Shown here piece by piece: positions 51,451-62,826 of a stretch of 64,000 bases of DNA. The translations under genes were made by a program, and so were the position numbers. Source of the stretch: Desarmillaria ectypa (lineage: Eukaryota; Basidiomycota; Agaricomycetes; Agaricales; Physalacriaceae). The notes below the pieces were generated by a model. It did not search any database and had not been told where the DNA came from. It worked only from the letters and a program-made list of their open reading frames with translations. The stretch's first letter is position 1. Every line of letters begins with the position of its first letter. Where the stretch lies: contig JAUDYN010000004.1 in the NCBI GenBank assembly GCA_030407005.1, positions 2,666,001-2,730,000 on the forward strand, written 5' to 3'.

Positions 51451-53320
51451 ATGTCGGACCTGTATGCCACCCTTCAAGTTTCGCCCAAGAAAAAACGCTG
51501 TCCGCCCGAGCTCAATGACACCGACTACACACCTAAACGATTGCGAACGGCGTTCGTGTATTCTGCTTCATTACATACTGAAACTGACTTGAACTGGTGT
51601 ATCTAGACCAATCACGCCTCCTGCTACTGCATCGAGGAAGAAAGCACCGAAGACGGATGATCTACCTGCTCATTTGTCGTGTCTCCAGACTATTCAAACT
51701 GGCCTTCAGCACGCCCTCTCACATGCTCTCGCGTCATGTGCTGTGTCTCCATCGTCAGACACCGGTATTGTGCGCAATGTGTTGAACCATCTCTCGTTAT
51801 CAACATACACTGGACTGGCTACCCAATTCACATCCGATGATCTCCGGAGACTGTGCTGGCTTTGGGAGTGGGACGGAGTCTCACCGCCCGAAAAAAAGCA
51901 GAATGTCGTCGATGACGACGAGAATCCCTTCTTGGATACCCCAGCATCGCAGCCCAAAGACTGGACTCGCGGGTCTATGGGCATAGTCATCAGCCCCGCC
52001 ACCCACTATTCCAAGACAGACAAGAAACGCGTCGCAGCTTACGGGATTGGAATCGAGGTTGAAATAGATATTGATAAGGACATGGGTGGTGGTATGGCTG
52101 CCATAGCCCGTTGGACGGCAGGAGCAGAAACACGTCGAAAAGAGTTTCATGCTAAGCTGGTCAAGTGGTCCGAGGTCCGTTATCTACACCGCCTGATACA
52201 ATTCGTGACTGACATATCATATTCATACATACAGTTACACTTCGATGGGCCGTCTATGCCGCCAGTTCCCATGGCGGACTTACCCAAATTGAGCACACTC
52301 TCTAAACCCTCCTCTCTCACCCGTGTCTTCGCTTCGATCTCCCCCAAGGCTTCTGCATCATTCGCACCGCCTTTACCGCCCGGTTCTCCCTCTAAATCTC
52401 CCGCAAAGCGTAGCCGAGATTTTGCGACTCCGTTTCCCATCACGCCCTCTAGTCAGAAGTCTCCAATCAAAAATTCTATTTTGTTTCCACGAACGCCATC
52501 CAAACGCGACATTCTTGGCTCTAGTAGTATACATACCTTGGCACCACGTACACCAACTACTTCTAATGTGTCTGTATCCGATGTTCCTTCGGAACCGTCA
52601 ACTCCTGTACATCAACGTGGTCGCAATGCCTCCACGGTTCCGCAAACACCTACCACAGCCCGTCGTCGAGCGTTGTATGAACGAGTTCGTCAGCGTTCAT
52701 TATCAGCGTCTCCAACAAAGGCTCTGAGTAATGATATCGTCGGCGGTAAGCTGACACGCGATCAGATGCTTAAGCTCGGGCAGGAGGAGATGAGGCGACG
52801 TTGCTTACTTGGTCGCTTGGGTGGCGTAGCTGAGAGTGTTTGGATGTACGTTTCCATCATTCGGCACTGTTAGTTTCGCTCATGTAGCTTACTCTTTAGG
52901 CTGTTTTCTGGACCTGTGTCCGGATCATCTACGTCTACACCCTCAAAGCGGAAACGTCGAGCATTACCTATGTCCGAGGTGGTGAATGCAGTCATCAAGT
53001 CTTCTCCCGTGCCCATATCCGCCGCTGAAGCCAGCGAATCTTTGGAAATGCTATTGAAGCTGTGTCCGTTCTTCCTAAAAAAACTAAACATTTCTTGGGA
53101 AGACTGGCTGGAAATGCCGGCGCCGAAGACTAGCCCCATCAACATCGATGATAATACTCCAGGCACCATTAGAAGCCCTTCTAGTCCTAGGTCCCGTCAG
53201 CCCAAGGCTGACAGTGCGGAGGAGGTGTTGACAAGAAGTCCCAAGCGAGTGAAAAAGGAAACAGGTGGCTTGCGTGAAGTCAGAGAGATCATCCGTCGGG
53301 AGCTGGAGCTCCAAGACTAA
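51451..53320 (+). CDS. CDT1: DNA replication licensing factor Cdt1-like
   Basis: Loads the MCM helicase at origins together with ORC and Cdc6. The start MSDLYATLQVSPKKKR at 51451 resembles a PIP-box-like opening but lacks the full motif. After an intron comes the middle winged helix: PAHLSCLQTIQTGLQHALSH, VRNVLNHLSLSTYTGLATQF, DDLRRLCWLWEWDG, matching the CDT1 geminin-binding region. The linker is Ser/Pro-rich with many TP and SP sites (PRTPSKRD, PRTPTTSN, VPQTPTTA), likely cyclin-dependent kinase targets. The C-terminal winged helix reads KLTRDQMLKLGQEEMRRRCL, MSEVVNAVIKSSPVPISAAE and LEMLLKLCPFFLKKL. Three or more introns; the stop is TAA at 53318-53320. Confidence 0.85.
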
Positions 53321-53447
53321 TCCATGCTTCATCTTTTCCTCTCAATTCGTTTTGTATCTCCCGCTTACTCATTTTGATATGTTCAGAGTAGACTACCGTA
53401 TTGTTAGCTCGATTTGTACAATTAATTACTTTTGTCGTACTGTAACG

Positions 53448-54491
53448 TCAATCCAGAATTTCCCTCCAAACGTCATCCAGATTGAATAGAAGCGATATGC
53501 GACTACCATCGACTACCCTGAGAGTGGCGTTCTGGTACTGTCCCCCCAGCCATCGTGCGACGTTTACCGACACAGTGTGATCCTGTTTGGCAGCAACAAG
53601 GTATACAGAAGGAGCAAAGCCATCTTCGCGCCCTTTGACAAGTGTAGATGGAGATAATCCGCCCCATCCTGAGTGGTAAATCGTTGGTATATGGAGAAAT
53701 CCTTCCCATGTCTGCCCTACGCTGCGCATCATATTCTCTGCCATCTCCCGCTCAAATTGACCCTCGCTCAAGCCACGTTCCTCTCTCCAGTGCAGATACA
53801 TCTCTCGCTCTCGATCTGTCATACGGTCAAAGAGTGAGCGGCGTATGAAGACTTCCGCTGTCGACACAGATTTCAGTTTTGCCACCAAGGCGTACCTCGC
53901 AAGACGAGCGGGAATATTAAATGGTATATAATGACATGGCGGGCCTGTCAGGAAGTAGGATTGCCACGACATGTCTTTCGCGTAATCTATGTGACAATGT
54001 GGCGGGGAGTGGGGAGCGAGGAGGACGAGAGACGAAATTTGTGAACGGAAAGAGAACGCGCTGGTGGAAGCACCGTATAGCATCTGAGCGGCCACGGTGC
54101 CAAATGAATAACCGCAAATAATGATCTTCAGGTGCACAGCATCAGTCCGTAGGTGGACTAACAAGGCAGACATGTCGCTTGCAAATGTAGTGGGATAATT
54201 TGAAGGGTCTGGAACAGGCGAAGACTTGCCCCAGCCAGGAAGAGAAGGAGCTATGAAATGGATATTTTTCTCGACCAGGATTGGAGATAATCGAGATGCA
54301 TCACCGACGGAAAATGCCCCGTGAAGAAAGAGAATGAGTGTAGAACTTGAGGTATTGCCATTGTCTGCGTAGGCAAGGGTCCTCCCGCCTGGCAGCGCCA
54401 GTCGTTTGTCTTGGACATAGATCATGGATGTGCCCAACAGAAAGGATGAAGCCGGAGAATGCCATATTTGAGGAATTGATGACCGTGACAC
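53448..54491 (-). CDS. Alpha/beta-hydrolase fold protein, catalytic His position altered
   Basis: A single-exon alpha/beta hydrolase of 347 residues. The oxyanion region reads LILFLHGAFSVGDASRL (about 54330), and SLPGWGKSSPVP follows. The nucleophile elbow is CGYSFGTVAAQ, with Ser at about residue 148. A candidate acid lies in LVAAKQDHTVS near residue 310. The family usually has a GH dipeptide (GGHIS type) near the end; here the place reads DGSRISLLFN, codon CGC (Arg) where CAC would give His. That single-base difference suggests loss of hydrolysis or a pseudoenzyme, unless another His serves. The frame has no other damage. The start could be at the first Met (54491) or at MIYVQDKRLALPGG 22 codons later. 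Substrate unknown. Confidence 0.8.
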   Translation of the reverse strand: MSRSSIPQIWHSPASSFLLGTSMIYVQDKRLALPGGRTLAYADNGNTSSSTLILFLHGAFSVGDASRLSPILVEKNIHFIAPSLPGWGKSSPVPDPSNYPTTFASDMSALLVHLRTDAVHLKIIICGYSFGTVAAQMLYGASTSAFSFRSQISSLVLLAPHSPPHCHIDYAKDMSWQSYFLTGPPCHYIPFNIPARLARYALVAKLKSVSTAEVFIRRSLFDRMTDREREMYLHWREERGLSEGQFEREMAENMMRSVGQTWEGFLHIPTIYHSGWGGLSPSTLVKGREDGFAPSVYLVAAKQDHTVSVNVARWLGGQYQNATLRVVDGSRISLLFNLDDVWREILD

Positions 54492-57400
54492 GAATATAGG
54501 GTGATGAAAGGGCGCCTGTTGCTCACCACGCCTCTGTGAATGACGACTTATAGTAAGGTGCCGGTGCTACCAGAATAATACCTAGATCGGTCTTGTGAAA
54601 GGGGGCGTTTCTCGAGCTGTAGAAATAAATGGACGGCCAGCAATGGAAGCGAAACCACGTTGTATAGCAATCACAGAGCCTGCGGTTATCTCCAAATCGC
54701 AGGACCGAGAAATGAGCAAATCAGAGTGATGGCGAGATCATAGGATAGAATAGAATTGGGCCGCATGCTGGATCTGTTTTATTATGCACTGAAACTGTTC
54801 GAGCCGGCCGATTCAGAGGGCCAAAAGAACCGAGATGGGGAAAATATACGGATATGGCTAAAAGGGCCGTTAATTGAATAAATGTTACTAGAGCCATGAG
54901 CCGTTAAAGTCTATCAGATCTTGTACTTACAAGTTTAACTGTATGTCCATGCTGGAACGGGAAGCAGATCCGCCGCGACATGATGAACAAGGTCGCAAGG
55001 ACAATTACATGCAAGATGATGGTGGTTGAGAGACAAGGAGCATTTCGATCGAGGGTTGCAGTTTCTCCCGATACGTAAATTTCCATTACTATAGAGCTAT
55101 GTAAGTACTTGTAAGTAAGACTTAGTCGTATTCAAGTTCAAACGGTGTCTTTTGTGTGCCAAAGTTACGACTCTCGTTCAACCGGCACAGACCGTTACCC
55201 CAAGGCCTATGTCTTCTTAGACTGATCTGAGGTACTAGAAGGAATCTTGTCATCTCCGCGTCCTTTCAACCTTCCTGAACCATGACCTTTCCATACATCA
55301 AACAAACCAAGGTCCGTGACCTTCCCAGTCATGATTTCGGACATGTGTTCGTGACCATTGTGAGCAACTCAAAAACATCTTCGGGACATTCCCGAGTCAC
55401 CCACTCTTCTGATCCGGCGCACGAGACTCAATCGCGATTGGGAGTCATCGGTCTCCGTAACTGCATTCGTGGTAGATTATATTTACTATGCAGTTAAAAT
55501 GACCCAGACTCTTCAATAGGCGCCTTTCCGAATACAGGGTCTATTGTTATTATGATTTCACTTCACATGGTCCGTGCTCAGGGCGGGCGAGAATGGAGCC
55601 CTGAGAAGATGTCGATATGTACCGCCATCGTGGCGTCGAGGAATGTGTCAAACATAAACTGATGCGGGTACAGTTCCTAGAGGCTCGCACTTATCGCAAA
55701 TGGCAATTGTCCCTCTTGATCCCTGAAGAAGTCAAAACTGTACTTAAGGGCGATCTGTGGAGCATCAGAACAGGAATGGCATTCACTAAGAAACAGAGAG
55801 TTGGGCGCCTGACGAGCTATAAAGATACTATCTAAGGTCAAACGATTTTCTGACTCGGAGACGGCAGCAGATACGTGGAAACGAAATGAAATTCTGGTTA
55901 CTGAGTTGTTGGAGTCGAGTCCCTTCTCCGAGTCCTATTCCGAGTTTCGACCCGCAATCACTGTATCCAGCGTCTACCGGTCGAGCTAGAGAAGGTCGAA
56001 TCAGAATGCTATCTTACCATCCCCAATTTTCACACATTTACTGTACCTATCTCGAAACGTCAGCTATTTTCAATGATTACAATGGCTTCGGATAATTGAA
56101 GGGGTGGCCTCTGCTCCGACCCGGGTTGGACGCTTCCTGAAATACAACCTTTAACGGGGCTGCTTCGCGCACCTGCCATTCGACCCGCAGGACCGGATTC
56201 TCTAGAGTTTGCCGCAAAGATAGCACCATGTTACTGGAATACGTCAAACTGAAGCCATTCAATTCTATGCCAACTTCTCCAACAGAGACCCATCGTCCAG
56301 ACGGCGAAGACAAGAGGTCGAATGTTCGTTACGTTGTATCCTCATGCCCTGTCTCTTCTCAGCGGCAAGTCAAGACCGTGTTCCCGTCATTGTGCGACAC
56401 TCGCGAGACGAGCTAGGTAACGTTACGACGTTCTGTAGGGACGGGAGGACTCTGCAAATGTCGAATACCGTGATAACTACATGCATGCGCCTCGACGCCA
56501 AACATATTGAATCACATAGCGCGAACCTGAAATTGCAGATCGTGATGATTCCCTGTCGTCCGTCTAAATTCTCTACTCGAGTAGTATCTCAGAAATGAAA
56601 CAGGGTTCTAGAACGTGACGCAGATAAGAACAGTTCTGGCATCGAAAATGACTGCGCGGCGATGTGCGCACCACCTTTGAATCATTTGGGTTTCGTCATC
56701 CACTTATCTCGTACTCCGGACCTCGCTCGCGAGCATTGTTTCGGATACCGGCACCTCACGACGAATTGAACGAGACCAAACAAATGATGAATCGGGTTCT
56801 TATATTCTTTGGCGGACCGTTGAAAAACCGAAGGCCGTAGAATACCCGTGTCCATGAAAATCACGACGGTAGTCCCATTATGTGATTTTTGCTTGATCAG
56901 TTCTGTGGCGTATAGAGACCGTCAGCCCTTGTTGCTATCGTCGATAACTTACCAGGGTAGCAGAAGTCATCATCGTTACCATTGTCTGAACGCGCCAGCT
57001 GGCACGCATGAAATCTCATTCCACCTCAGACCGACTTCGACTTCGCGCCCAGTGACTGCCTAGACCCGCCGTCAACGTGAGAGGAACAGTAAAACACATT
57101 GCATTTCTCGATTTATTGGTGTTTCGCTTGTCTGTCCCCTAAAATCCGCACGGCTTCGCGAGTGTTTTTGGCCACAAACGTTCGCAGCTAGACGTCGGTT
57201 CCATGACGAAGTCCTTACTGCTTCGCCATTTTTGCCGGAATGCACAGGTCCAGATGTTTAACGTTCGTGTCCTGGCTACTTCCTTCAGTTCGGATCTCCC
57301 CAGGAAGGGATCACATGAGGTCAAGTAATACCCGACTCGAGGTGATTGTAAGGCACGGACAAGTCTTGCAATTCTTCACTCGTAATGTGTTGACAAGTTG

Positions 57401-57860
57401 CACTATCTACTGTTTCATGTCGTCACCAAAATGGCATGTACGCACTGGAAATTTTTTACATTAAGCGCGATATCAGCGCTAGCGGTAAACAGAGGTGTTT
57501 CGGGGACATACCAAGTTGTCATTGATATTGAGTTTGGACGTATACAGGCTCATGTACCCCCGCTTCTCCCCAAAGTCAATTCAAGAGATATCGGCGAATT
57601 CCAGTTCGAGAATACCGCGACCGCAGCTGTACGACCCTGGCACGACGCAAAACGATGAAACCGTAGGCATCGTTAACGTTGCTAGCCGTGGCTGAACATG
57701 TACCAGAAGTGAGACGGGCACCTTTCTGACCTCAACCATATTGTTTTTTCAGACTGAAGAGTTTGCATGGTTGAACGTTGAACATTCAACTTCAATGTCC
57801 TGGTCCGGGAAAGAGTCTGGGTAGTCACGTGCGTCGCGTTCCCCCTTCCCCCCACATTCA
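54492..57860. other. 3.4-kb region without a recognisable gene
   Basis: Both strands hold only short frames (60-85 codons) with no motif, splice chain or repeat that I could identify. The stretch is the longest gene-free interval in the window. It may hold decayed repeats, non-coding transcripts or lineage-specific short genes. Confidence 0.5.
57826..57831. promoter_or_regulatory. CACGTG site upstream of the Nudix gene
   Basis: An E-box core only 30-35 bases upstream of the ATG at 57861, followed by a C-rich leader. Confidence 0.35.
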
Positions 57861-59189
57861 ATGCCGCCGCCTCCAGCGTACAGAGGGCCCAAGCCTATCA
57901 ATCTCCTAAATTACCACCGGCCGAAATTGAAGCTCAACCAGGTCCGAGAAGTACCACGTCTCAGCAAAGAATCCCGGCAGTATGTATTTATCGCACAGCA
58001 ATATCCCCTCCGTTCAGAGAGAGATACTTAGATGCATACGGACCCTGGCGTCATACCGTTTACCAAAGCCACGCCTCAAATTTCCTAGGTTGAAGTGTGC
58101 TGCTGTCCTTGTCGCTTTGTTCGTTGGCCGCTCTGGCGAGCTACACGTTCTGTTAAGCCGGTAGGTATGTACACCTTCTAGGTCTTTGTGCTACTTGTTC
58201 AATGGCCGTCGGTAAAGCCGGGCTGCGACGCTCAGGACCTTTGCTGGAGACACATCTTTACCCGGAGGAAAGGTCGATCCGGAAGATAAGAACTTTGAAG
58301 ATGCCGCTGTGAGTTACCAGTATAAGCTAAGCTGTCGACGACCTACATACAAGCCTCCTATAGCGACGGGAGGCCTTTGAAGAGGTATCCTCCTACTGTT
58401 GTTTCCATTGTTCTTCCCTTATTAATGCTCTCAACAACAGATTGGTTTACCCCGAGATCGTCGCAAGGTCCCCCTTCTCTGCGTTCTGGACCCTTTCATA
58501 GCATCAAACCAGTTGATTGTTGTTCCGTCAGTACCCTCTACTCTCCTTGTCTCGTTTAGCATTTAATTTATGTGCAGTGTCGTCGTGCTCATCGTGGATA
58601 ACACGCTCCGAGTATGGTTCAATTCGGACTTTGTTATGAAACGTACAGCTGACCAACCTTGCAGCCGATTCTCAATTCAGCAGAGGTTGCTTCTCTCTTT
58701 TCTCATCCACTCAAGGCATTCGTGTCCTCTGAATATCCTTTGAGCTCCGAAATGGCATCTCTTGAAGTCCTCCATCATTCATACAAGGAATACAATTTAC
58801 CCCCAGGGCCTGACGGTACCCGCCGCCAAATGCGTGTTCATCAATTTCTGACCGGCCGAGAGGCTGGGGGCACTAAACCTGTGTTTGGCCTAACTGCGTA
58901 TGTGTTTTGTCAGATGTTTTCGGGGTCCCCATTTCTTAACACGCACTTCAGTGCAATACTCATACGCGTGGCAATGCTTGGCTACAGAAAAGAACCAGAT
59001 TTCGAGGTGCAGCCACCTGGTGCGCCTACGAATGAAGAAAGAATTGCATGGATGATGTATTCAAATCCGACTTTCCGAGAAGCATGCGAGGCTGAAGGTG
59101 TCGAGGTAGATTGGGAGAGTGTACGCTGTATCGCTGAGGAGGTTTTGAAACGAGATAAGCTCCCCCAGCCGATACGAAGTAAACTCTGA
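57861..59189 (+). CDS. Nudix hydrolase, coenzyme A diphosphatase type (Pcd1/NUDT7-8)
   Basis: Likely a peroxisomal or mitochondrial coenzyme A pyrophosphatase. The start MPPPPAYRGPKPINLLNYHR (57861) is joined by an intron with donor GTATGT at about 57980 to the exon CIRTLASYRLPKPR and AAVLVALFVGRSGELHVLLS. The Nudix box spans two introns: LRTFAGDTSLPGGKVDPEDK then EDAARREAFEEIGL, with the RExxEExG core complete. The stretch LIVVPVVVLIVDNTLRPILN follows, typical of Pcd1, where the protein contacts the substrate outside the box. The C-terminal part ends QPIRSKL; a final SKL tripeptide is a canonical peroxisomal targeting signal, which supports a peroxisomal site. TGA at 59187-59189. Confidence 0.88.
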
Positions 59190-59545
59190 TCTATATGGCA
59201 GGTATGAGATTGTTAGAAGGGATGCAGCGGCTAAGCACCATCAGGAACGTAAACATAAATATGTCAAATGATTGAAATCAGAGGTATCAGGCTTCCTTGG
59301 TGTAAGAACACCACATGGAATAGTAATGAATTCTGCGTGCCCAGTGAGAAGAAGAATCCTATAATGCAAAAAGCATCCTCAACTACCTACATTTTTCATT
59401 GAAGGGTACGATGTGCCCCTAAAAGAACGGAAGGCAGTGCTTTGGGAAACGTGATGAAATGCCGACGGCGCTAATAACATTCGCCGGCGCGGCTACCGAG
59501 GCCAGGGTGGTAACCTATCCTTCTACCACATCCCGTCTTCCTAAC
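59190..59545. other. Intergenic
   Basis: A 356-base spacer; an open frame upstream of the next gene starts at 59459 but its extra codons are probably leader. Nothing else seen. Confidence 0.45.
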
Positions 59546-60653
59546 ATGCCTGCTCCTGCAGTCTATGTTCTCGCAATCATCGGTACCGTAGCTGCAAGTA
59601 TCGCTTTCAAGGAGGTAAGCCGTCATTCCGCATTAGTTGTATCCATGTCTGAGCCTTCCAGTTCGTATACGAACCCCACATAGCCCCAAGATTGGAGAAA
59701 TGGGCTGAGGAGTTCATCGCGAAGCGCAAGGCTCGGAGGAGGCAAAGAGAATCTCTAATTTCCGTACCAGCATCCATTCCATCGAAGGGAAAGGCTCGGA
59801 GCAAACGGTCTGACGATGGTGGCGATACGGACGACGATGATAAGAGCGCCTATGAGCTCGAGAAACTCATCTCGCACGAAGTCCACGAATGGCGCAATGA
59901 GGTGGATAAAAGTAATTCTTCAACCCTCAGGCTGAGAAAGAATGCTGCTTCGGAACAGTCAGCCTTAGACCAGGTCAGTGTCCCATCGTTTACTTGAAAC
60001 CTCTGTGAGACTTACTGCGTATTTCCTCCTAGTCAAATATCTCTATCCCTTATCCTGTCTTGATACCTACACACGTTATATTCAATTCTTCTGCTCCATC
60101 GACGCCTACGACCGTGGGTGAGATCAGCGGAGCATCACCCTCGCCAACGTCGTCACCGCTCCCCCAGACTTTGCCGGAGATCCACCTCTCGCCCTCACGT
60201 TCGACTTTACGGTCACCATCTCCGACGCCTCCCCCAGGCCATCTTCCAACTCCAGCTCCTTCTGACGCACTTTCGCCACAGCTCGCATCCGACCAGCCCT
60301 TCCCACCATTCACGTTCTCACCAAGCTCAATTCCCAGTCTCTCACTCTCTCACCCCATCGACCTCGATCAGGAACATGGTGTCGAACTGCTCTCGGCACC
60401 ATCATCTCGTTCTGACACGCCTTTCTCTAATGTATCGAATGCGGAGTACTATTCGTTCTCCCCAGCCTCGTATGGCGAGCATTTGGTGCTCTCCGATGGC
60501 AGCGATCACGATGCAGTCGTTTCGTTAGCATCTTCTGAGAGCTCTGTCTCTGAAATTGACGAGCATGACTCGGACGAGCTCCGCAGTAATTTTGGCAGCG
60601 AAATATCTGCGTCCAGTTGGGCGAGCGTGGGTTCTCGGGCCCCAAGTCGTTAA
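59546..60653 (+). CDS. Unknown single-span protein with coiled-coil and Ser/Pro-rich tail
   Basis: Family not recognised. The likely start at 59546 reads MPAPAVYVLAIIGTVAASIA, a single hydrophobic anchor, followed after intron 59615-59661 by FVYEPHIAPRLEKWAEEFIA and the basic AKRKARRRQRE, so the chain is probably held in a membrane with its body in the cytosol. Next come an acidic stretch (DDGGDTDDDD) and a helical segment, AYELEKLISHEVHEWRNEVD. A second intron near 59974 leads to a long tail rich in Ser and Pro with many SP and TP pairs, suited to phosphorylation, then an acidic end (EIDEHDSDELRSNFGSEISA). A longer start at 59459 is possible. About 340 residues; no enzymatic motif. Confidence 0.65.
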
Positions 60654-60993
60654 GACTTGCGTTTAGAACCCTGATGCGAATCGTATATATCCGTGGTTTG
60701 TGCCAGGGTCTCGTTTGGATCCATATCTATCTTTTCCTCCTAATTAACGAGGTTTACAGTGCTCTTTCATTATCGGGCGGACTAGCTACATCGGTAACTA
60801 TTTATCCTATCTGTCATTTTATATTTGCTCGTTGTCGTACTCGTTTAAGTGTTGTTTGTAGTGATAAAAATAAGGAACTTAGGTGTTGTACAGTGTTAAC
60901 CTGAAACTCTGGTCGGTAAATTAGTACTACAAAGTTGTACAGTGCAGATTGTGAGCCAAGAAAGTGTAGTAGATGAATGTACGGAACGGTCTA
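60654..60993. other. Convergent intergenic region
   Basis: A 340-base, T-rich spacer between converging genes. No gene seen. Confidence 0.5.
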
Positions 60994-62647
60994 TTATGCG
61001 GAGCCATTAACCTTTGCGGCCACCCTTTTTCGAGCCAACTTTTCATATTCAACGCAGTCAATCACCTGTCCTTCTTTACGGCTCGTTTCAGCAGCAAAGA
61101 CAGTCAGATGGCTCTTCACGACTTCCGCAATGTCTGTACACAAGACTTTCTGGTCACCTGTCTGAACAGCCTTGACGAAAGCCCGTATCAAACCAAGATC
61201 TCCGCCGCCGTGACCACCGCCCTCATCCTTTGGGATATGTGTAGTTGTTGTTCTCGTCCGAAAATCAGTGACCGTGAACTTGTTCGTGCCTCCCACTATC
61301 TCTCCGTGCGTAAAATGCATGCGGAGTTGTCTGTCGCATATCAGAGATGTGAAGGCAACCATGGTGAACGACGCCGTGCCCCCGTTGTCGAATTCCAAGT
61401 TGACGACCTGGTTGTCGCAGACGTCATTGTCGCTTTCATAGACGCACTTGCCGTAAGGACCAGTTTTCAGGGCTTCGGCTATGTTTTCGATATCGGGGAT
61501 ACTGTCGACGATGGTCACAGCAGGCCATCCTTTATCGCCTTTAGATACGGGATCCAGATAGACTTGGGCCGGAGAAGAAATCAATTACATGTTGGAGCGA
61601 ATGAGAAAGTTTCCTCACCTTTCTTGGCGCTGTACGGACACATTTTCTCTATTGGACAGTCAATACAACGTGTAGCAGCGCCAGCTTCTACAGGTTTGGC
61701 AGATTTTCTAAAATGCTGTAGTGATCCAAATGATGATACACGAATCGGGGTTGACGGGGAGAGCCAGTGGCAGATGATGTCAATATCACTATCATTATAG
61801 GATTCAGCGCGTCTCTGGTTTGCGTAGAGGCAAGGACATACTGGCAACTTTTGGTCATAAGGGAGAAGGAACTGCTGGCCTCCTTTGCCCAGTTTCCTCG
61901 CACGTAAGAATGAGCAAAATGGTAATATCCAACGGGCTCCACTTGAACTAGGTTTATTAGTCTACCTAAATGCCCTGCCTGGACGATTTTTGATATCTCT
62001 TGGCTATAAGGAGAGTAGCGCATCACTGCAAACATTTAAATCTTCAGTCGCCGCAAGTTTAGAATTGAACATACCGTGTCCTATTCCGAATATGATCCCA
62101 GCCTTCTTGATCACCGCTTCCATTCTAATGCAGTCTTCTACGCTTGTGGCCATGGGTTTCTCGCATAGGATATGGTATCCTTGCTGCACAAATGCTTCAG
62201 CGACCTCTACATGCATATGGTCGTGTACGGCGATGATCACAGCATCTGCAAGACGCTTTCCAATAGTGCTTAGTGTTTCCGCAGATGCAGCGTGCAAGTC
62301 CCTCCAGGTGCTAAATACAAGGGTATTATCGACGCTGTGCAAGTTAGCAAAATGCTTTTGAGTTTCCGGGCGAGGCTCTGCGATGGCGACGACCTTGCAG
62401 CGATCTGGACATTGAAGAGCATATTTGGCGTATGCCTGTCAGTGGACCCTTTTTAGCGATAACGTATACACAGTGGATTGAATAGGCATACCTTTGCTCG
62501 TTGCCCGCATCCCACTACAGCCAAGGTGACTGGTCCGGTATTGGGCTGATTCTTATCCAGGTCATCCATCGCGGAATGATAGGGAGATGCCTTTGAGCGC
62601 CAGGACCTCTGCCATAGGCTTTTAGAAGTCGCTAGAAGGCCAGTCAT
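60994..62647 (-). CDS. Gfo/Idh/MocA-family oxidoreductase
   Basis: An NAD(P)-dependent dehydrogenase of the sugar or sugar-acid type. The Rossmann start VTLAVVGCGQRAK (about 62530) is interrupted by an intron and continues AYAKYALQCPDRCKVVAIAE. Then come HDHMHVEVAEAFVQQGYHIL and the CEKPMA motif (about 62170), whose Lys is the usual active-site residue. VMRYSPYSQEISKIVQAGHL, PVGYYHFAHSYVRGNW and DIDIICHWLSP follow; His in 'CHW' and the Asp four residues before it fit the substrate site. The C-terminal half has a Cys-rich loop (RCIDCPIEKMCPYSAKK), a feature of some fungal and bacterial members. The end EYEKLARKRVAAKVNGSA reaches TAA at 60994. About six introns. The start could be MDDLDKNQPN at about 62569. 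Substrate unknown. Confidence 0.88.
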
Positions 62648-62826
62648 GTGGCTGATTCGTATCAGTTAAGAGAACAGATTTAGATAACGGAAAGCATAGC
62701 CAGGAGAACCAGCGCCGCAACTTGTGGACATCGTTAAAGAAAAGGGTACGTAACCGGATCCATGCCATTGGTCACCGACCTTGCCTCGAACGACGACCAC
62801 GACCCCACACGACTCGACGTACTTAC

